NCBI GenBank assembly: GCA_037176905.1
Contig: JBBBWG010026424.1
Location: 42,588 to 106,587, forward strand
From: Azolla pinnata
Taxonomy: Eukaryota > Streptophyta > Polypodiopsida > Salviniales > Salviniaceae
Length of the DNA: 64,000 bases
Direction: 5' to 3'
The translations under genes and the position numbers were made by a program. Below are positions 41,871-52,043 of the stretch, in pieces. How positions within the stretch are numbered: the stretch's first letter is position 1; each line of letters starts with the position of its first letter. The notes under the pieces are model-generated. The model made no database searches, was not told the DNA's origin, and saw only the letters and a program-made list of their open reading frames with translations.

Positions 41871-42175
41871 ACAAAGTGCAGAGCAGTATTATTGTTATTG
41901 TTCAGTTGCAGACAGTATTTTGAAAAGGATATGAGAGGGCAGTATGCTCTATTTTGCATGTCAGGTGTGGTTATGGAATTGAGACAGTTTCATTCTTTTC
42001 CGATGAGGTTTATCATTAATTTATACTTTTTTCATCTGGTGTTAATTGATGGCATAGTCTTCAAGCAGGAAAAAATCATGAAAAGGTGAGCCGACGAAAA
42101 TAGTGGTGCCAGAGGAACATTATCGTAATAAGTGATCCAATTGAACATTTAGTCTCTTTCAACTTCTTTGGCAGG
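41871..42175. other. Methyltransferase 3' flank
   Basis: AT-rich sequence after the stop codon, probably 3' UTR. No other feature was recognised. Confidence 0.4.
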
Positions 42176-42610
42176 AAGCCTAGAACAGCATGAATAGACA
42201 TCGATGCACTGTTTGCTATAGTTGGTCAGTCAAAACATTACATGAATCATGTCGAGTGAATCTTAATGAGGTGACATATTTGGAATGTCAAAGTATTTTT
42301 TTCTCAATATGGTTGAATGTTTTAACTAGTATGTTTGGAATAACTGAGAATATACCTTATGATTGCAGAATAGGTGTATTACTGTTCTGATTCGTATCTT
42401 AAAATTCTTGCATTTGTTGCAAAGCTTTCACGCTATTGACATAGACTGCTATGGGCTTATGGCAAAGCTGACTTGAGTTTTTTCAACATCTGCAGTAAAA
42501 TCCTCAATGTTGTGTGCAGACGTGGGGATATACTCAAAGAATTAAGAGTGTTTGTTACGAAGATCCCTAGTTGAAACTTCAGTCTGAGACTTGAACCTAG
42601 TTTCTGCTTG
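42176..42610 (+). repeat. Duplicated segment, copy 1 (methyltransferase 3' flank)
   Basis: From AGAACAGCATGAATAGACAT onward it matches 42765-43200 in the same order: GATGCACTGTTTGCTATAGT, TTTGGAATGTCAAAGTATT, GGAATAACTGAGAATATA and GAGACTTGAACCTAGTTTCT. The copies differ by scattered substitutions and small indels, so the duplication is old. Confidence 0.85.
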
Positions 42611-42631
42611 AGTTGTTACAATTTACCATGA

Positions 42632-42752
42632 GACAATCCTAGCACTCATGAGAAGGGGGATTGATTTAAGTCAATATGAAATAGAGTCATAGTATCAATT
42701 CCCGTATTGCTGCTGCTGCTGCTGCTGCCGCCATGCCTTCTTTCTTCTCCCT
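42632..42752 (+). pseudogene. Relic of duplicated ALDH last exon fused to relic of methyltransferase exon 1
   Basis: CCTAGCACTCATGAGAAGGG at about 42638 matches the last ALDH exon (CCTAGCACCCATGAGAAGGG, 36018), and the similarity runs into the ALDH 3' flank (AGTATGAGATGGAGT versus CAATATGAAATAGAGT). About 30 bp later, TCAATTCCCGTATTGCTG and GCCGCCATGCCTTCTTTCTT with CTCCCTGCAG match methyltransferase exon 1 (about 38135-38188). The roughly 2.1 kb that separates these two pieces at the source is missing here. Confidence 0.72.
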
Positions 42753-42759
42753 GCAGGGA

Positions 42760-43200
42760 TTGCCTACAACAGCATGAATAGCCATTGATGCACTATCTAC
42801 TACAGTTGGTCAGTGAAAAATACAACATGAATCATCTCACACTTCCTGTACCTCAATGAGGTGATATATTTGGAATGTCTAAGTATTCTTTTCCAATATG
42901 GTTTCAGTTTTAACTGGTATATTTGGAATAACTGAGAATATATACTTTAGGACTGCAGAATCGGGTGTATTATCTGTTCTGATTCTTATCTTGAAATTCT
43001 TGAATTCACGCTACTGATATAGACTGCTATATTGGGCTTATGGCAAAACTGACTTGATTTTCTTTTTACACCTGCAGTAGGTTCCTGGGGCATGCCCAAA
43101 GAACTATGGTTCCCTTTTTCGGAGTGTTTGTTATAAACAGCTCCAGTTGAAACTTCATCCTGAGACTTGAATCTACTTTCTGCTTACAAATGTGAGGGTT
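42760..43200 (+). repeat. Duplicated segment, copy 2 (methyltransferase 3' flank)
   Basis: This is the partner of 42176-42610, beginning ACAACAGCATGAATAGCCAT directly after the exon-1 relic. The body of the methyltransferase gene is absent between relic and flank. The joint has GCAG on both source sides, compatible with deletion at microhomology. Confidence 0.82.
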
Positions 43201-45352
43201 GACCTAGGCTGATAAGAACAATCTGGCCCGTTACATTTGAAATTATCTACTGCCAATCGGCCGTTGAATGATTTCATGGTTCTAAGAGCAATTTGGCCAA
43301 TGTTGCCCAAAAAGTTGTCTAGTCTTTCAGCTTGTACCATGGTTAGACATGTGGGTCATCATTCAATCAGTTTTTTTCATCAGTAGCATGATAGTCATCT
43401 TTCAATGGGCTTTTTCAAAATCTGGAATTAGTGCCACAACTCTGTTGGATGTGGAAGATGTAGAATTGGAGAGGTGTCATGACAAATGAATTGTAAATAT
43501 TGCTCCTCGTGGGAATATTTTAGACTTCAATGCTCAGTTCCATTTTTGCTAATGAATGAAAGACTTGACTTTCTTGTTCAACACTGTCAGTGGAGAACCC
43601 AAACATGAGGGCCATGAATTCACGAAAAAGCAGAGCTGGGAAATGCTGACTGCAGAAAGGGCTTGTGGAAGATAAACAAACAGACGAAACAAAAAGAAGC
43701 AAATGTATGATTTCTGTCTTTGATGGTGGGGATCTAGCTTGTGTCTGTCGAAGGAGGAAGAGACACAGAGAGGCTTGTATCAAAGATTCTGTCGAGCTGG
43801 AAATGGAATGCTATAAGGCTATGGCGTGGAGAAGACAGCTTCTGGCTTGGTTTGTGGGCTCCTCGGAGCTGGTGATCTTTGAAGAAATGCCCAAAATACC
43901 TACAGATGCCTTTCACCACCACTTTACTACGATGGATAGACATCGTAGACGCTTCAACTTCCGCGGTCAGTTCTTTCTTATCCATTTAGATTAGAGTCAT
44001 TGTGATCTTGTAGCTTCAACTTCTGCAGTGAGTTCTTTCTTATCCATTAATTGATTTATATTAGAGTCATTGTGATCTTGTTGCCTCAATGTGACCGTGG
44101 TCTAACTAGTTTATATGCATGGATTTAGGTAGGTACATTTGTGATTTATGCAGACTCGACTACGAGTTGCTTGAACATAATCAATTTTCCAGCTTAATTA
44201 AGCACTGTTTAGTGTAAGTAAATTTCTGATGCAACTGAAAGAGTTTGAAGATTTTAGGAGACTCGCCAAGAATAGGAGAGAATCTGTTGCTTGGCCAGAA
44301 AAACAGGAACAAGGGAGAAAAAGACTCTAAGCAAAGAGTAGATCATTCATGTCCAAAATTGGCCTAAAATAACATTAGGCTTAAAACGTTTGCATGCTTT
44401 TGGGCTTTTTCCATATTCAAGCAACAATTGTAGCCATGGCTTCCTAGCAAAATCTGTGCATAACAAATGTGAAGCCTGTGAACCGAGAAAGAACTGATCA
44501 ACAACATATATATGAACTGATCAGACTTTGATCATGGAGAATTTGTTGAATTATGCCGTAGTGGACCAATCGAGAATCAAAAGTTCCCAGGAAAACTGAG
44601 TCTCTTTCTAAATAATTTATTAACAAGATTCAAGCTGCATTCAAATTACAAGATTCTTCAGTCAATTCAACACCTCATGAGCTCTGTAAACACTAAGAGG
44701 ACAATACAACATGTACTTTGAAATCAAGGCATTTCACTTGATGAGAGTGCTAGTAGAGGATCAAAACTGGATTAGATGGTTAAAAACACACCTGAGTAGG
44801 TCCCTAATTAGCTCAGTAACGGCACTACTTACTAGTATATAACTAGGTTTGCATTGTGTCGATACATTGCAAGTCTGGATTGTCCGCCAAGTTCCTAAGG
44901 AGCTATGATCAGAAGATATGGATGGATCCCATCTGCCCATTTGATTAAAGAGATCAGTGGAATAGCAAGCTATATGAATACTAGTCTTGAGCTTTGCAGG
45001 ATTTCCATGGCGATGGGCGAAGGCTGGAGATCGATGGTCAATGTTGAGAAGCTGGAGAATAGAGAGGGTGGAGCAAATCCAGCAGCTCCCCAACACAGAG
45101 ACAATTGAAGCTGATCTGATCTCTTTCTCGCTAGCAGATTTGTTCAAGCATGATGATGATGATGAATATGTGGTCAGGCGTTCATGAATCGATCGGACGA
45201 AGATTGATGAAATATGTGGATGGCTACGGTGGATTTCGATCTAAGTCAGGCATTCGAGGAATTGATCTGACGGGAGTATGACGAACAATTACATATTGTG
45301 GAGGGTTGAAGGTATAGATCATCGGAATCGATGATGGAAGCCATAATATGAT
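43201..45352. other. Intergenic, nothing recognised
   Basis: Mixed unique sequence with short open frames on both strands that lack family resemblance or splice-consistent extension. A two-copy repeat of about 65 bp lies near 43960-44075 (TTTCTTATCCATT, GAGTCATTGTGATCTTGT). Confidence 0.45.
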
Positions 45353-46288
45353 CTATTCAGAGCTCGATGCGGAGATGTGGTAGCAATCGAGGAGCTCGCA
45401 GAGCTCGGAATCTAGGCTGGAGGAGCTCTGATGATCATCTGCGGCATCGAGGAGGTAGTCGAGATGCTGGTTGTCCATCATCCACAGCAAGTGCTCGAAG
45501 AAGACGACCTCGCAGGCTATGGAGATGACCATGGGACAGGTTTGATCTCCGTCTTCTTCATCTTCTTGATCTCCTTCTTCTTGATCTTCTTCTTCTTCTT
45601 CTTGGTGCTGCTTCATCCTTGACAGAATCCGATCGTTCCGTTGCTTCTTCGTCAGATCCTTCTTCAGATTCTTCTTCCTCAGATCCTTCTTGAGATTCTT
45701 CTTGAGATTCTTCTTCTGAATCTGAATCTGCTCCCCGGCTGCAATCGGCCTGCCATCATCATCTTCGTCATCATCATCATCACCACCACCATCATCAATG
45801 TCGTCATCATCTGCGAGCTCCTCAGATTCCGTGGATCTGGCGAGCAAGCGCCTGAACAAGGGGTGCTTCACGTGCTCCTCGCGGATCACGAACCTCCGCC
45901 GCCGCCTCTCCTTCATCTCCTGCATCCCTTGCACATACACCGCCACGAAGCCCGGGGCCACTGGCAGCGCCGAAGGATCCGCTTCCATACCTCCATGGCC
46001 ATCGCCATCTCCATCAGCAGCAGCAGCAGCAGCAGCAGGAGGAGGAGGAGGAGTATGCATCGGGCGATCATGGCGATGGCGGTCGCTGAGGGCAATGTCG
46101 CAGCAAGAGGTTGTTGCAGAGGCCGCCGATCCTGCAGCAGCAGCAGCAGGTTGTGAAGTCCCGCAGCGCTTTGCGACGGCGATGGAGGAGGGGGTTAGGG
46201 TTAGGGTTTGGAGCTTGGAGGCCTTGCGCCATCGCTGGAGGAGCTGAAGGAGGCGGACGAGCTCGTGGAGCTTGCGAATCTTCTTCAT
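45353..46288 (-). CDS. SAUR-like auxin-responsive protein with a large charged insertion
   Basis: A single exon of 311 aa on the minus strand, intronless as is usual for SAUR genes. It starts MKKIRKLHELVRLLQ. The SAUR domain is present in two pieces: VAPGFVAVYVQG, RRRFVIREEHVKHPLFRRLL (about 110-150), and ISIACEVVFFEHLLWMM (255-271). In ordinary SAURs about 20 residues separate these pieces; here about 100 do, made of Asp runs, KKNLKKDL repeats and Glu/Asp runs encoded by GAT, AAG and GAA-type microsatellites. The N-terminal linker has Pro/Ala tracts and TLTLTP, read from a telomere-like CCCTAACCCTAACCCC word (about 46193-46209). SAURs regulate growth by inhibiting PP2C.D phosphatases at plasma-membrane proton pumps; whether this protein retains that is unknown. 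ATG 46288 fits the SAUR N-terminus; the frame stays open upstream through microsatellite DNA. Confidence 0.82.
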   Translation of the reverse strand: MKKIRKLHELVRLLQLLQRWRKASKLQTLTLTPSSIAVAKRCGTSQPAAAAAGSAASATTSCCDIALSDRHRHDRPMHTPPPPPAAAAAAADGDGDGHGGMEADPSALPVAPGFVAVYVQGMQEMKERRRRRFVIREEHVKHPLFRRLLARSTESEELADDDDIDDGGGDDDDDEDDDGRPIAAGEQIQIQKKNLKKNLKKDLRKKNLKKDLTKKQRNDRILSRMKQHQEEEEEDQEEGDQEDEEDGDQTCPMVISIACEVVFFEHLLWMMDNQHLDYLLDAADDHQSSSSLDSELCELLDCYHISASSSE

Positions 46289-47250
46289 CTTCCTTTCTTC
46301 TTCTTCTTCTTCTTCTTCTTCTTCTTCCACTGTATTTCTGCAGGTACACGATGGTATATATGTACATACGTATATGCATACGTACGCGTACACATACATA
46401 CATACGTACGTACGTACGTATACATACACGTAGACACATGCATGCATACATTCATGCACTACACGGGGTTCAAAAGGCATGCATACATACATGCATGCAT
46501 GTTGAACGAGCCCATTGGCTTTTTGCAAAGCTGCAGACTGCAGACTGCAGAAGACGCGATCGAGAAATGATTCGAGCATTCGCGGTCGATAAATTCGCCA
46601 CCAGAAGAAGAAGGAGAAGAAGAAGAAGAGGAAGAGGAGGAAGAAATAGGGAAATTCTAAATGAAATGTATGAAGCTTGAGAAGTGTAGATTCCATTCTT
46701 TCTGAATAACATGTAACATCTGCTCATAACATTTGCATCGCAAACGTCTGTAAACTTACATTCGTATCTGCAAAAAAACCAGAAGCTTGTGAAAGCTTGC
46801 ATTCGTATCTGCAAAACCAGAAGCTTGCGAATGTTAGTTACATTCTGTGCAACAGAGTGAGGAACATGAGAGGTTCTTTCTTTCTATTTCTGCATGTGCA
46901 TGATCGATATTTGCATACATGCATACATGCATACATACATGAATGCATACATATATATATATATATATGTGTGCGCTCGCATACATACCTACACGCATTG
47001 CATACATACATTACACATGGGTTCGAAAGGCATACATACATACAAGTAAGAAGCAGGAGAGGTTCGTCTGTATTTCTGATGTATATGTACATGCACGATA
47101 CATACGTACAATCATGCATGCATGCATACAATACATACATACACGGGAGGTTCTTCCGTGTTTTCTGCAGGTGGATGTATTATCATACATACATACATAC
47201 ACATACATACATACATCGAGTTCAAGTGCGTACAAGCATGAGCCTGATTG
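46289..47250. repeat. CATA/CATG microsatellites and dispersed repeat copy 2 (SAUR 5' flank)
   Basis: A TTC run (about 46296-46327) adjoins the SAUR start. CATA/CGTA tetranucleotide tracts follow (about 46360-46500 and 46910-47220). Between them, about 46505-46860, lies the second copy of the repeat at 985-1460, ending in CCAGAAGCTTGCGAATGTTA. A 50-bp internal repeat (GCATTCGTATCTGCAAAA) occurs near 46763 and 46799. Confidence 0.7.
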
Positions 47251-47840
47251 TGTTTCCTGCTTAAGTTTTGATTGGCCTGATGCCGGGCTGAAGAGTGAAG
47301 CGATGAATGAATTGGATTTTTATATAGGTTGCGAGAGAAACAGAGCCTCATTCATCAAGATGCGATTCGATCAGATGGCCCCCGTCGATGCACGCATGCC
47401 GACGACGATCTGTCTACTTGCAAAAACAGTCAGTCGATCGGATCTAAATGGGCCCTCGACGAAACACCTGTACAATTTGATCGATCGATCGGTGCATAGC
47501 AGAGGCAAAGGCCATATCTGCCCCCACAGACTGCAGATAAGGTTCTAGGGTTTTAGGGTTTCTGCGAGCAGTGTCTCCCCAATCAAGAGCAAGGAAGGCC
47601 TACGGTCCACCCCTTTTGTCTTTGTGTCTTTTGTCTGTCTCTGTCTCTGTCTTTGTCTCTGTCTCTGTTTGTTGCTTTGATCCGTTGGCCAATGTGACGT
47701 TTACGCCCGGGAGAAAAAACAAAGCAAAATTTTCAAAGCCGACAAAAGATTAGGTCAAAAGAACTGCGCTGATCGAATCATCGGGCGTGGAGGGGGCGCT
47801 GAACGTCGCATCTCATGGATGCATCGAACCCACAGTGGGG
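47251..47840. other. Unassigned stretch
   Basis: No gene recognised. It contains GTTCTAGGGTTTTAGGGTTT near 47542 and a CTGTCT/CTTTGT-rich tract near 47625-47670. Confidence 0.4.
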
Positions 47841-47915
47841 CTACTTAGGGTTTTAGGACTTTAGGGCTTTTAGGGTTTAGGGTTTAGGGTTTAGGGCTTA
47901 GGTGGTAGGGTTTTG
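47841..47915 (+). repeat. Short telomere-like array (TTTAGGG)
   Basis: Degenerate TTAGGGTTTTAGG units with three intact TTTAGGG repeats in the middle (about 47870-47895). Confidence 0.85.
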
Positions 47916-47949
47916 ACTTCGGATACACATACAGAAATGGCCTAAATAA

Positions 47950-48440
47950 ATAAATGATGCATGTATGTATGTGTGCGCACAGTAGGCATGCGTGTGTATA
48001 CATGGATGTAAGCAATGTGTGCGTATGCATGTATGTATGCGTGCATACATGGGTGTAAGAATGCGTGCATGTATGCATGTGTGCGATGCGTGCGCATGCA
48101 TGTACGCATGTGATGCATGGGTGTGAGCATGCATGCATGCATGTGTGCATGCGTGTATTTTTATGCATGCGCATGTATGCATGCGAGGCATCAAGTGCAT
48201 GCGTGTATTTTTATGCATGCGCATGTATGCATGCGAGGCATCAAGTGCATGCATTAATGTATGCATGTATGCATGTGTGCATGGGGGTTAGCATGCGTGT
48301 GTGGATGCACGTGCGCATGTGTGTTAGCATGCGTGTGTATGGATGCATGCGTGATGCTATGCGTGTGCATGCATGCATGCATGCGTGCATGTATGTGTGC
48401 ATGGGTGCATGCATGTATGCATGCATGTGGTGCATCATGC
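47950..48440. repeat. TGCA/TGTA/TGCG microsatellite
   Basis: Nearly 500 bp of TGCATGTATGCATGCG-type tetranucleotides. A perfect 56-bp tandem duplication lies inside (GCATCAAGTGCATGCGTGTA near 48187 and 48238 marks its ends). Open frames rich in His, Met, Cys and Thr here are artefacts of the repeat. Confidence 0.92.
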
Positions 48441-48584
48441 GGAAGTACGCCGATGGCAGATCCAAGGCCGCCAATCCGCGGCTGCCACGTGTCCGCGGAA
48501 GCGCTCTTCTTTTTTTCTTCAAGACCTGCTTTTTTTTCGTACTCGCTTTTCCGGTTGTCTCAAAGAGGAAACCTCTTTAAAAAA

Positions 48585-48720
48585 CCCTGAAACCTAAAAG
48601 CCCTGCTCCAAAAGCTCAAGCTAAACCCTAAACCCTAAACCCTAAACCCTAAAAGCCCTGCTCCAAAAGCTCAAGCTAAACCCTAAATCCTAAACCCTAA
48701 ACCCTAAACCCTAAACAAAA
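48585..48720 (-). repeat. Telomere-like array (AAACCCT), two-part
   Basis: Two copies of CCCTGCTCCAAAAGCTCAAG are each followed by a run of CTAAACCCTAAACCCTAAAC. The telomere-like run and its spacer were duplicated together. Confidence 0.9.
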
Positions 48721-49665
48721 GGCTAAAAAGAAGAAGAACGTTTCCGATGATGCCACTTCGGGATGAGTTTTTTAAATAGAAGCCTCATTAACTCCGGAAC
48801 TCGAGCTAAAACCCCTATCTGTAAACCCTAGACAGAAAGGCGGAGGAAGTCGAGTGAAGAACATTCCGATGCTTGCTTTGCAACATTCGAGCCGATGGAA
48901 TGGAATGGGAAGAGCGCAATCCCTGTCCGCATTCACATTCTATGGCGAGAATCATACGCTAAATCTCGGATTAACTCGGGCTTTCTGCCCAGGGTTTTCT
49001 TCTGTGTCGAGCCCGGGCTTGTGGCTTGATGGGGCATTCCCGATCAGGGTCTCGGATCCCTGAGCCCTTCCTAAAAACCCTAAACCCTAAACCCTAAAAA
49101 AAAATGCCCCTAAACAGGGAAGGGCATGGTACTGAAACTAGAGCTCAATGTGCCCATCGTTCCTGAATCCTTGCAGATCAATCGGGTCCGCTCAATCGAG
49201 TCACGGCGCACAAGCAGAAGCCGACGATTGCAGACGCATCGGAACGGACGGAAGGGCATACGGACGCAGGGTTTTGGAACCCCCAAAACCCTAATATGGT
49301 ACACAAAGAGAGGAATGGAGAGGGATTCGGGAGACCCCCAAATAAAACCCTAGGAGCCCCAGATGGGTGTTACAGAACGGAGAAGGTGATTCGGAAACCC
49401 TAAAAGCCCCTGATATGGAGAGGGATTCAGGAGCCCTGAGAAACCCCTGATGATCTGTTGCACAGAAGGGAGAAGGATTCAGAAACCCTAAAAACCCTAG
49501 AAAACCCTGCTATGTTTGGAGAAGGGGTAGATCGGGAAATAGCTAAAAACTCTATGGAAAGGTGCGACTCCCTGTTCATGTTACCTCCCCCATTCCTTTC
49601 CTTGGTGTGTGTTTTCTTCTACTCTGCTCCAAATCAATCCAAGAAGCCATATCCATGAAACCAGG
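48721..49665. other. Unassigned stretch with scattered AAACCCTA words
   Basis: No gene recognised. Short CCCTAAACCCTAAACCCTAA runs occur at about 49077-49097, and AAACCCTAAAAACCCTAG at about 49484-49501. The segment GGAGAGGGATTCGGGAG is repeated with changes near 49317 and 49417. Confidence 0.45.
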
Positions 49666-49671
49666 TAGATC

Positions 49672-50150
49672 CTTCTTCTTCTTTCCTTCTTCTTCTTCTT
49701 CTTGACTGTTACTCTCTTCTTCTTCTTCTTCTTTCTTCTTGCTTGTTACTCTTCTTCTTCTTCTTTCTTCTTTCCTTCTTCTTCTTCTTGCTTGTTACTC
49801 TTCTTCTTCTTCTTCTTTCCTTCTTCTTCTTCTTCTTCTTTCTTCTTTCCTTCTTCTTCTTGCTTGTTTCTCTTCTTCTTCTTCTTCTTCTTCTTATTCT
49901 TGCCTATTACCCTTCTTCTTCTTCTTCTTCTTCTTGCTTGTTACTCTTCTTCTTCTTCTTCATCTTCTTCTTCCTTCTTCTTTCCTTCTTCTCCTCCTTC
50001 TTCTTCTTCTTTTTGCCTGTTACTCTTTTTCTTTTTCTTCTTCTTCTTCTTCCTTCTTCTTTTTGCCTGTTACTCTTTTTCTTCTTCTTCTTCTTCATTC
50101 TTCTTCTTCTTCTTCTTCTTCATTCTTCTTCTTCTTCTTCTTGTTTTCCT
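49672..50150. repeat. TTC polypyrimidine minisatellite
   Basis: About 480 bp of TTC runs punctuated by TTGCTTGTTACTC or TTGCCTGTTACTC, so the longer unit is 50-80 bp. It ends TTTTCCTGCTTGCAG at about 50158, a textbook 3' splice-site sequence, directly before coding-like DNA. Confidence 0.9.
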
Positions 50151-50409
50151 GCTTGCAGAAGAATGCGGCCCCCAGCTCTCTGCATCCGTCGCTCCACCGC
50201 CATCGCGCAGATGACAGCAGCAGCAGCAGCAGCAGCAGCCTTCTGGATTGCTACCCACTGGGTAAAAGATCATCATCCGACATGTTCAGAGCTTCCATCG
50301 AGGAGGATCTCACAGCTACTCATCCTTGTCCTTGCAGAGCAAGCTGAAGGAGGGGTGAAAGGAGGCGGAAATCACTGCGGAGCAGGTTTTGAAAGCCTCG
50401 AGACAACTC

Positions 50410-50481
50410 ATGCGGAATCACAAGCACACGATGCCAGCAAAGGAAGGAACTACTACCGCAAAGAAGGCCATGGGAGCTCTT

Positions 50482-50518
<37 letters not shown>

Positions 50519-50781
50519 GCCCTAACAAGCCGATTCATGCTGTTGGAACCACCGCCATTACAGCCAACACAAGGCCTCCTCAAGCCTGTGCAGCATCACA
50601 CAGGCAACAGCAATGGTCGATGAGGAGCAGGCGAAGGAGGCGCGTTGTGTGGGCAGCTCTCCTCACTGCTTTCATGGTCTTCTTCTTCATCTTCTTCTGC
50701 ATGATCTGGTTCCAGCATTTGAAGCATACTCGTGAGATGGCTCGCAGAAAGTCCAAATCCTGGTTGTGGCAGCCACGCTAG
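50410..50781 (+). CDS. Hypothetical small single-pass membrane protein (doubtful)
   Basis: An open frame of 123 aa begins at ATG 50410. It has an Ala tract encoded by GCA repeats (about 50479-50517), then a basic cluster RSRRRRR followed by a 22-residue hydrophobic segment (VVWAALLTAFMVFFFIFFCMIW) and a basic tail ending RRKSKSWLWQPR. That arrangement predicts one membrane span with positive residues on both flanks. No family was recognised. Upstream DNA offers possible spliced leaders: CTTGCAG at about 50158, a GTAAAAG donor at about 50264 and CCTTGCAG at about 50338. The start and exon structure are therefore uncertain, and it could be non-coding. Confidence 0.3.
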
Positions 50782-51084
50782 ACACAAAAACAGAATGCAG
50801 AGAGTTACAACAGAACACCACACTCAGAATACAGAGAATTACAAACAGAATACCACACTCAGAATACAGAGAATACACGGTAGAAAACCACACTGTTGTG
50901 GCCATCAAATCTTTCTTAGATACGTATAGATGAATGTTTACATGTATATTCACCCACATGGAATTTGGATAGAATGGTTTTCTACAGCAGCATTAAGTCA
51001 AGACAGACCTCTCTGATTTGATTACTGCTGCTTAACCAAAGCTATGGATTATGAGAGTTAAGAAAATACCCACCATATAGCAAG
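50782..51084. other. Unassigned stretch
   Basis: Short tandem repeats of ACACTCAGAATACAGAGAAT (about 50820-50880, three diverged copies) and otherwise unremarkable DNA. Confidence 0.4.
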
Positions 51085-51098
51085 GCTTTGCCAGAATT

Positions 51099-51360
51099 AG
51101 CCATGAAAACAGCCTTAACCTGTAGAAATCTCCAGAATTANNNNNNNNNNNNNNNNNNNNNNNNNNNNNNNNNNNNNNNNNNNNNNNNNNNNNNNNNNNN
51201 NNNNNNNNNNNNNNNNNNNNNNNNNNNNNNNNNNNNNNNNGCCATGAAAACAGCCTTAACCTGCAGAAATCTCCAGAATTAGCCATGAAAACAGCCTTAA
51301 CCTGCAGAAATCTCCAGAATTAGCCATGAAAACAGCCTTAACCTGCAGAAATCTCCAGCG
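51099..51360. repeat. 41-bp minisatellite
   Basis: The unit GCCATGAAAACAGCCTTAAC plus CTGCAGAAATCTCCAGAATTA repeats with an exact 41-bp period (51241, 51282 and 51323 visible; one before the gap at 51101). Copies right of the gap are virtually identical. Confidence 0.95.
51141..51240. other. Assembly gap (100 N) inside the 41-bp array
   Basis: Exactly 100 undetermined bases, flanked on both sides by the same 41-bp unit, so the array length is unresolved. Confidence 0.98.
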
Positions 51361-52043
51361 TTAGAGCTTTGATTATCAGTATTAACATCAGAAAATGGGG
51401 TGAAACTCCATGATTCTTCAATTGCGTAATGAAAACTGTAGATATATCTCCAATGAAATGCATGACCTGTTGTTCCGTATCAGAAAGACAGCTTTGGCAT
51501 CTTTGACATGTACACAGTGCGGTATGCACTTCTCCGGATCAGAAAGACAGCTCGGCATCTTTAACATGCACACAACATCTTAAGTTCAAACGGGCGACAA
51601 ATGAGTTCATTAACATATTAACCTCTTAACACTCTAATAAGCAAACAGATTATTGCAGCACAGGAACTGTATATTGTTAAAAGAATATATTCATCTGTCT
51701 GAAACATCCTCATCCAACTCGCTCAGATATCCTGGGGTCACTTTACATTCAGTCTCATGAGCAGAAGCAAACAGACTGGTATTCACAATATTGAGTGTAC
51801 GAAAGCATACATACAGGTCATCCAACCCAAAACTATCATTGTTGAATGTCATCAGTAGCACGGTTTGAAATGAGGATGTTTTTACATCTCTACTACACTA
51901 CTGTAGATGGTATTTCCAATGGCCTCTCCGCAAGTGTAGTGCTGCACTTGCCTTCTGATCACATACCACCTCGCTTTATATTCTACCGGCTAAATGAATG
52001 GCTTTGCTCGTCTCATGATCATACAAATGCGATTGAGTACTCT
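51361..52043. other. 3' flank of the DUF569 gene
   Basis: Downstream of the DUF569 gene on its strand. A two-copy repeat of ATCAGAAAGACAGCT (about 51479 and 51538) is the only structure recognised; the 3' UTR is probably here. Confidence 0.4.

Noticed and set aside
42632-42752. Second functional ALDH or methyltransferase gene
   Set aside because: Only short end fragments remain; the bodies of both genes are absent.
43665-43994. Overlapping frames of about 100 codons on both strands near 43.7 kb
   Set aside because: No family resemblance, no splice signals that extend them, and ordinary codon composition for random sequence.
46943-47548. Frames rich in His, Tyr, Thr and Ile around 47 kb and 48 kb
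   Set aside because: They are translations of CATA/TGCA tetranucleotide repeats.
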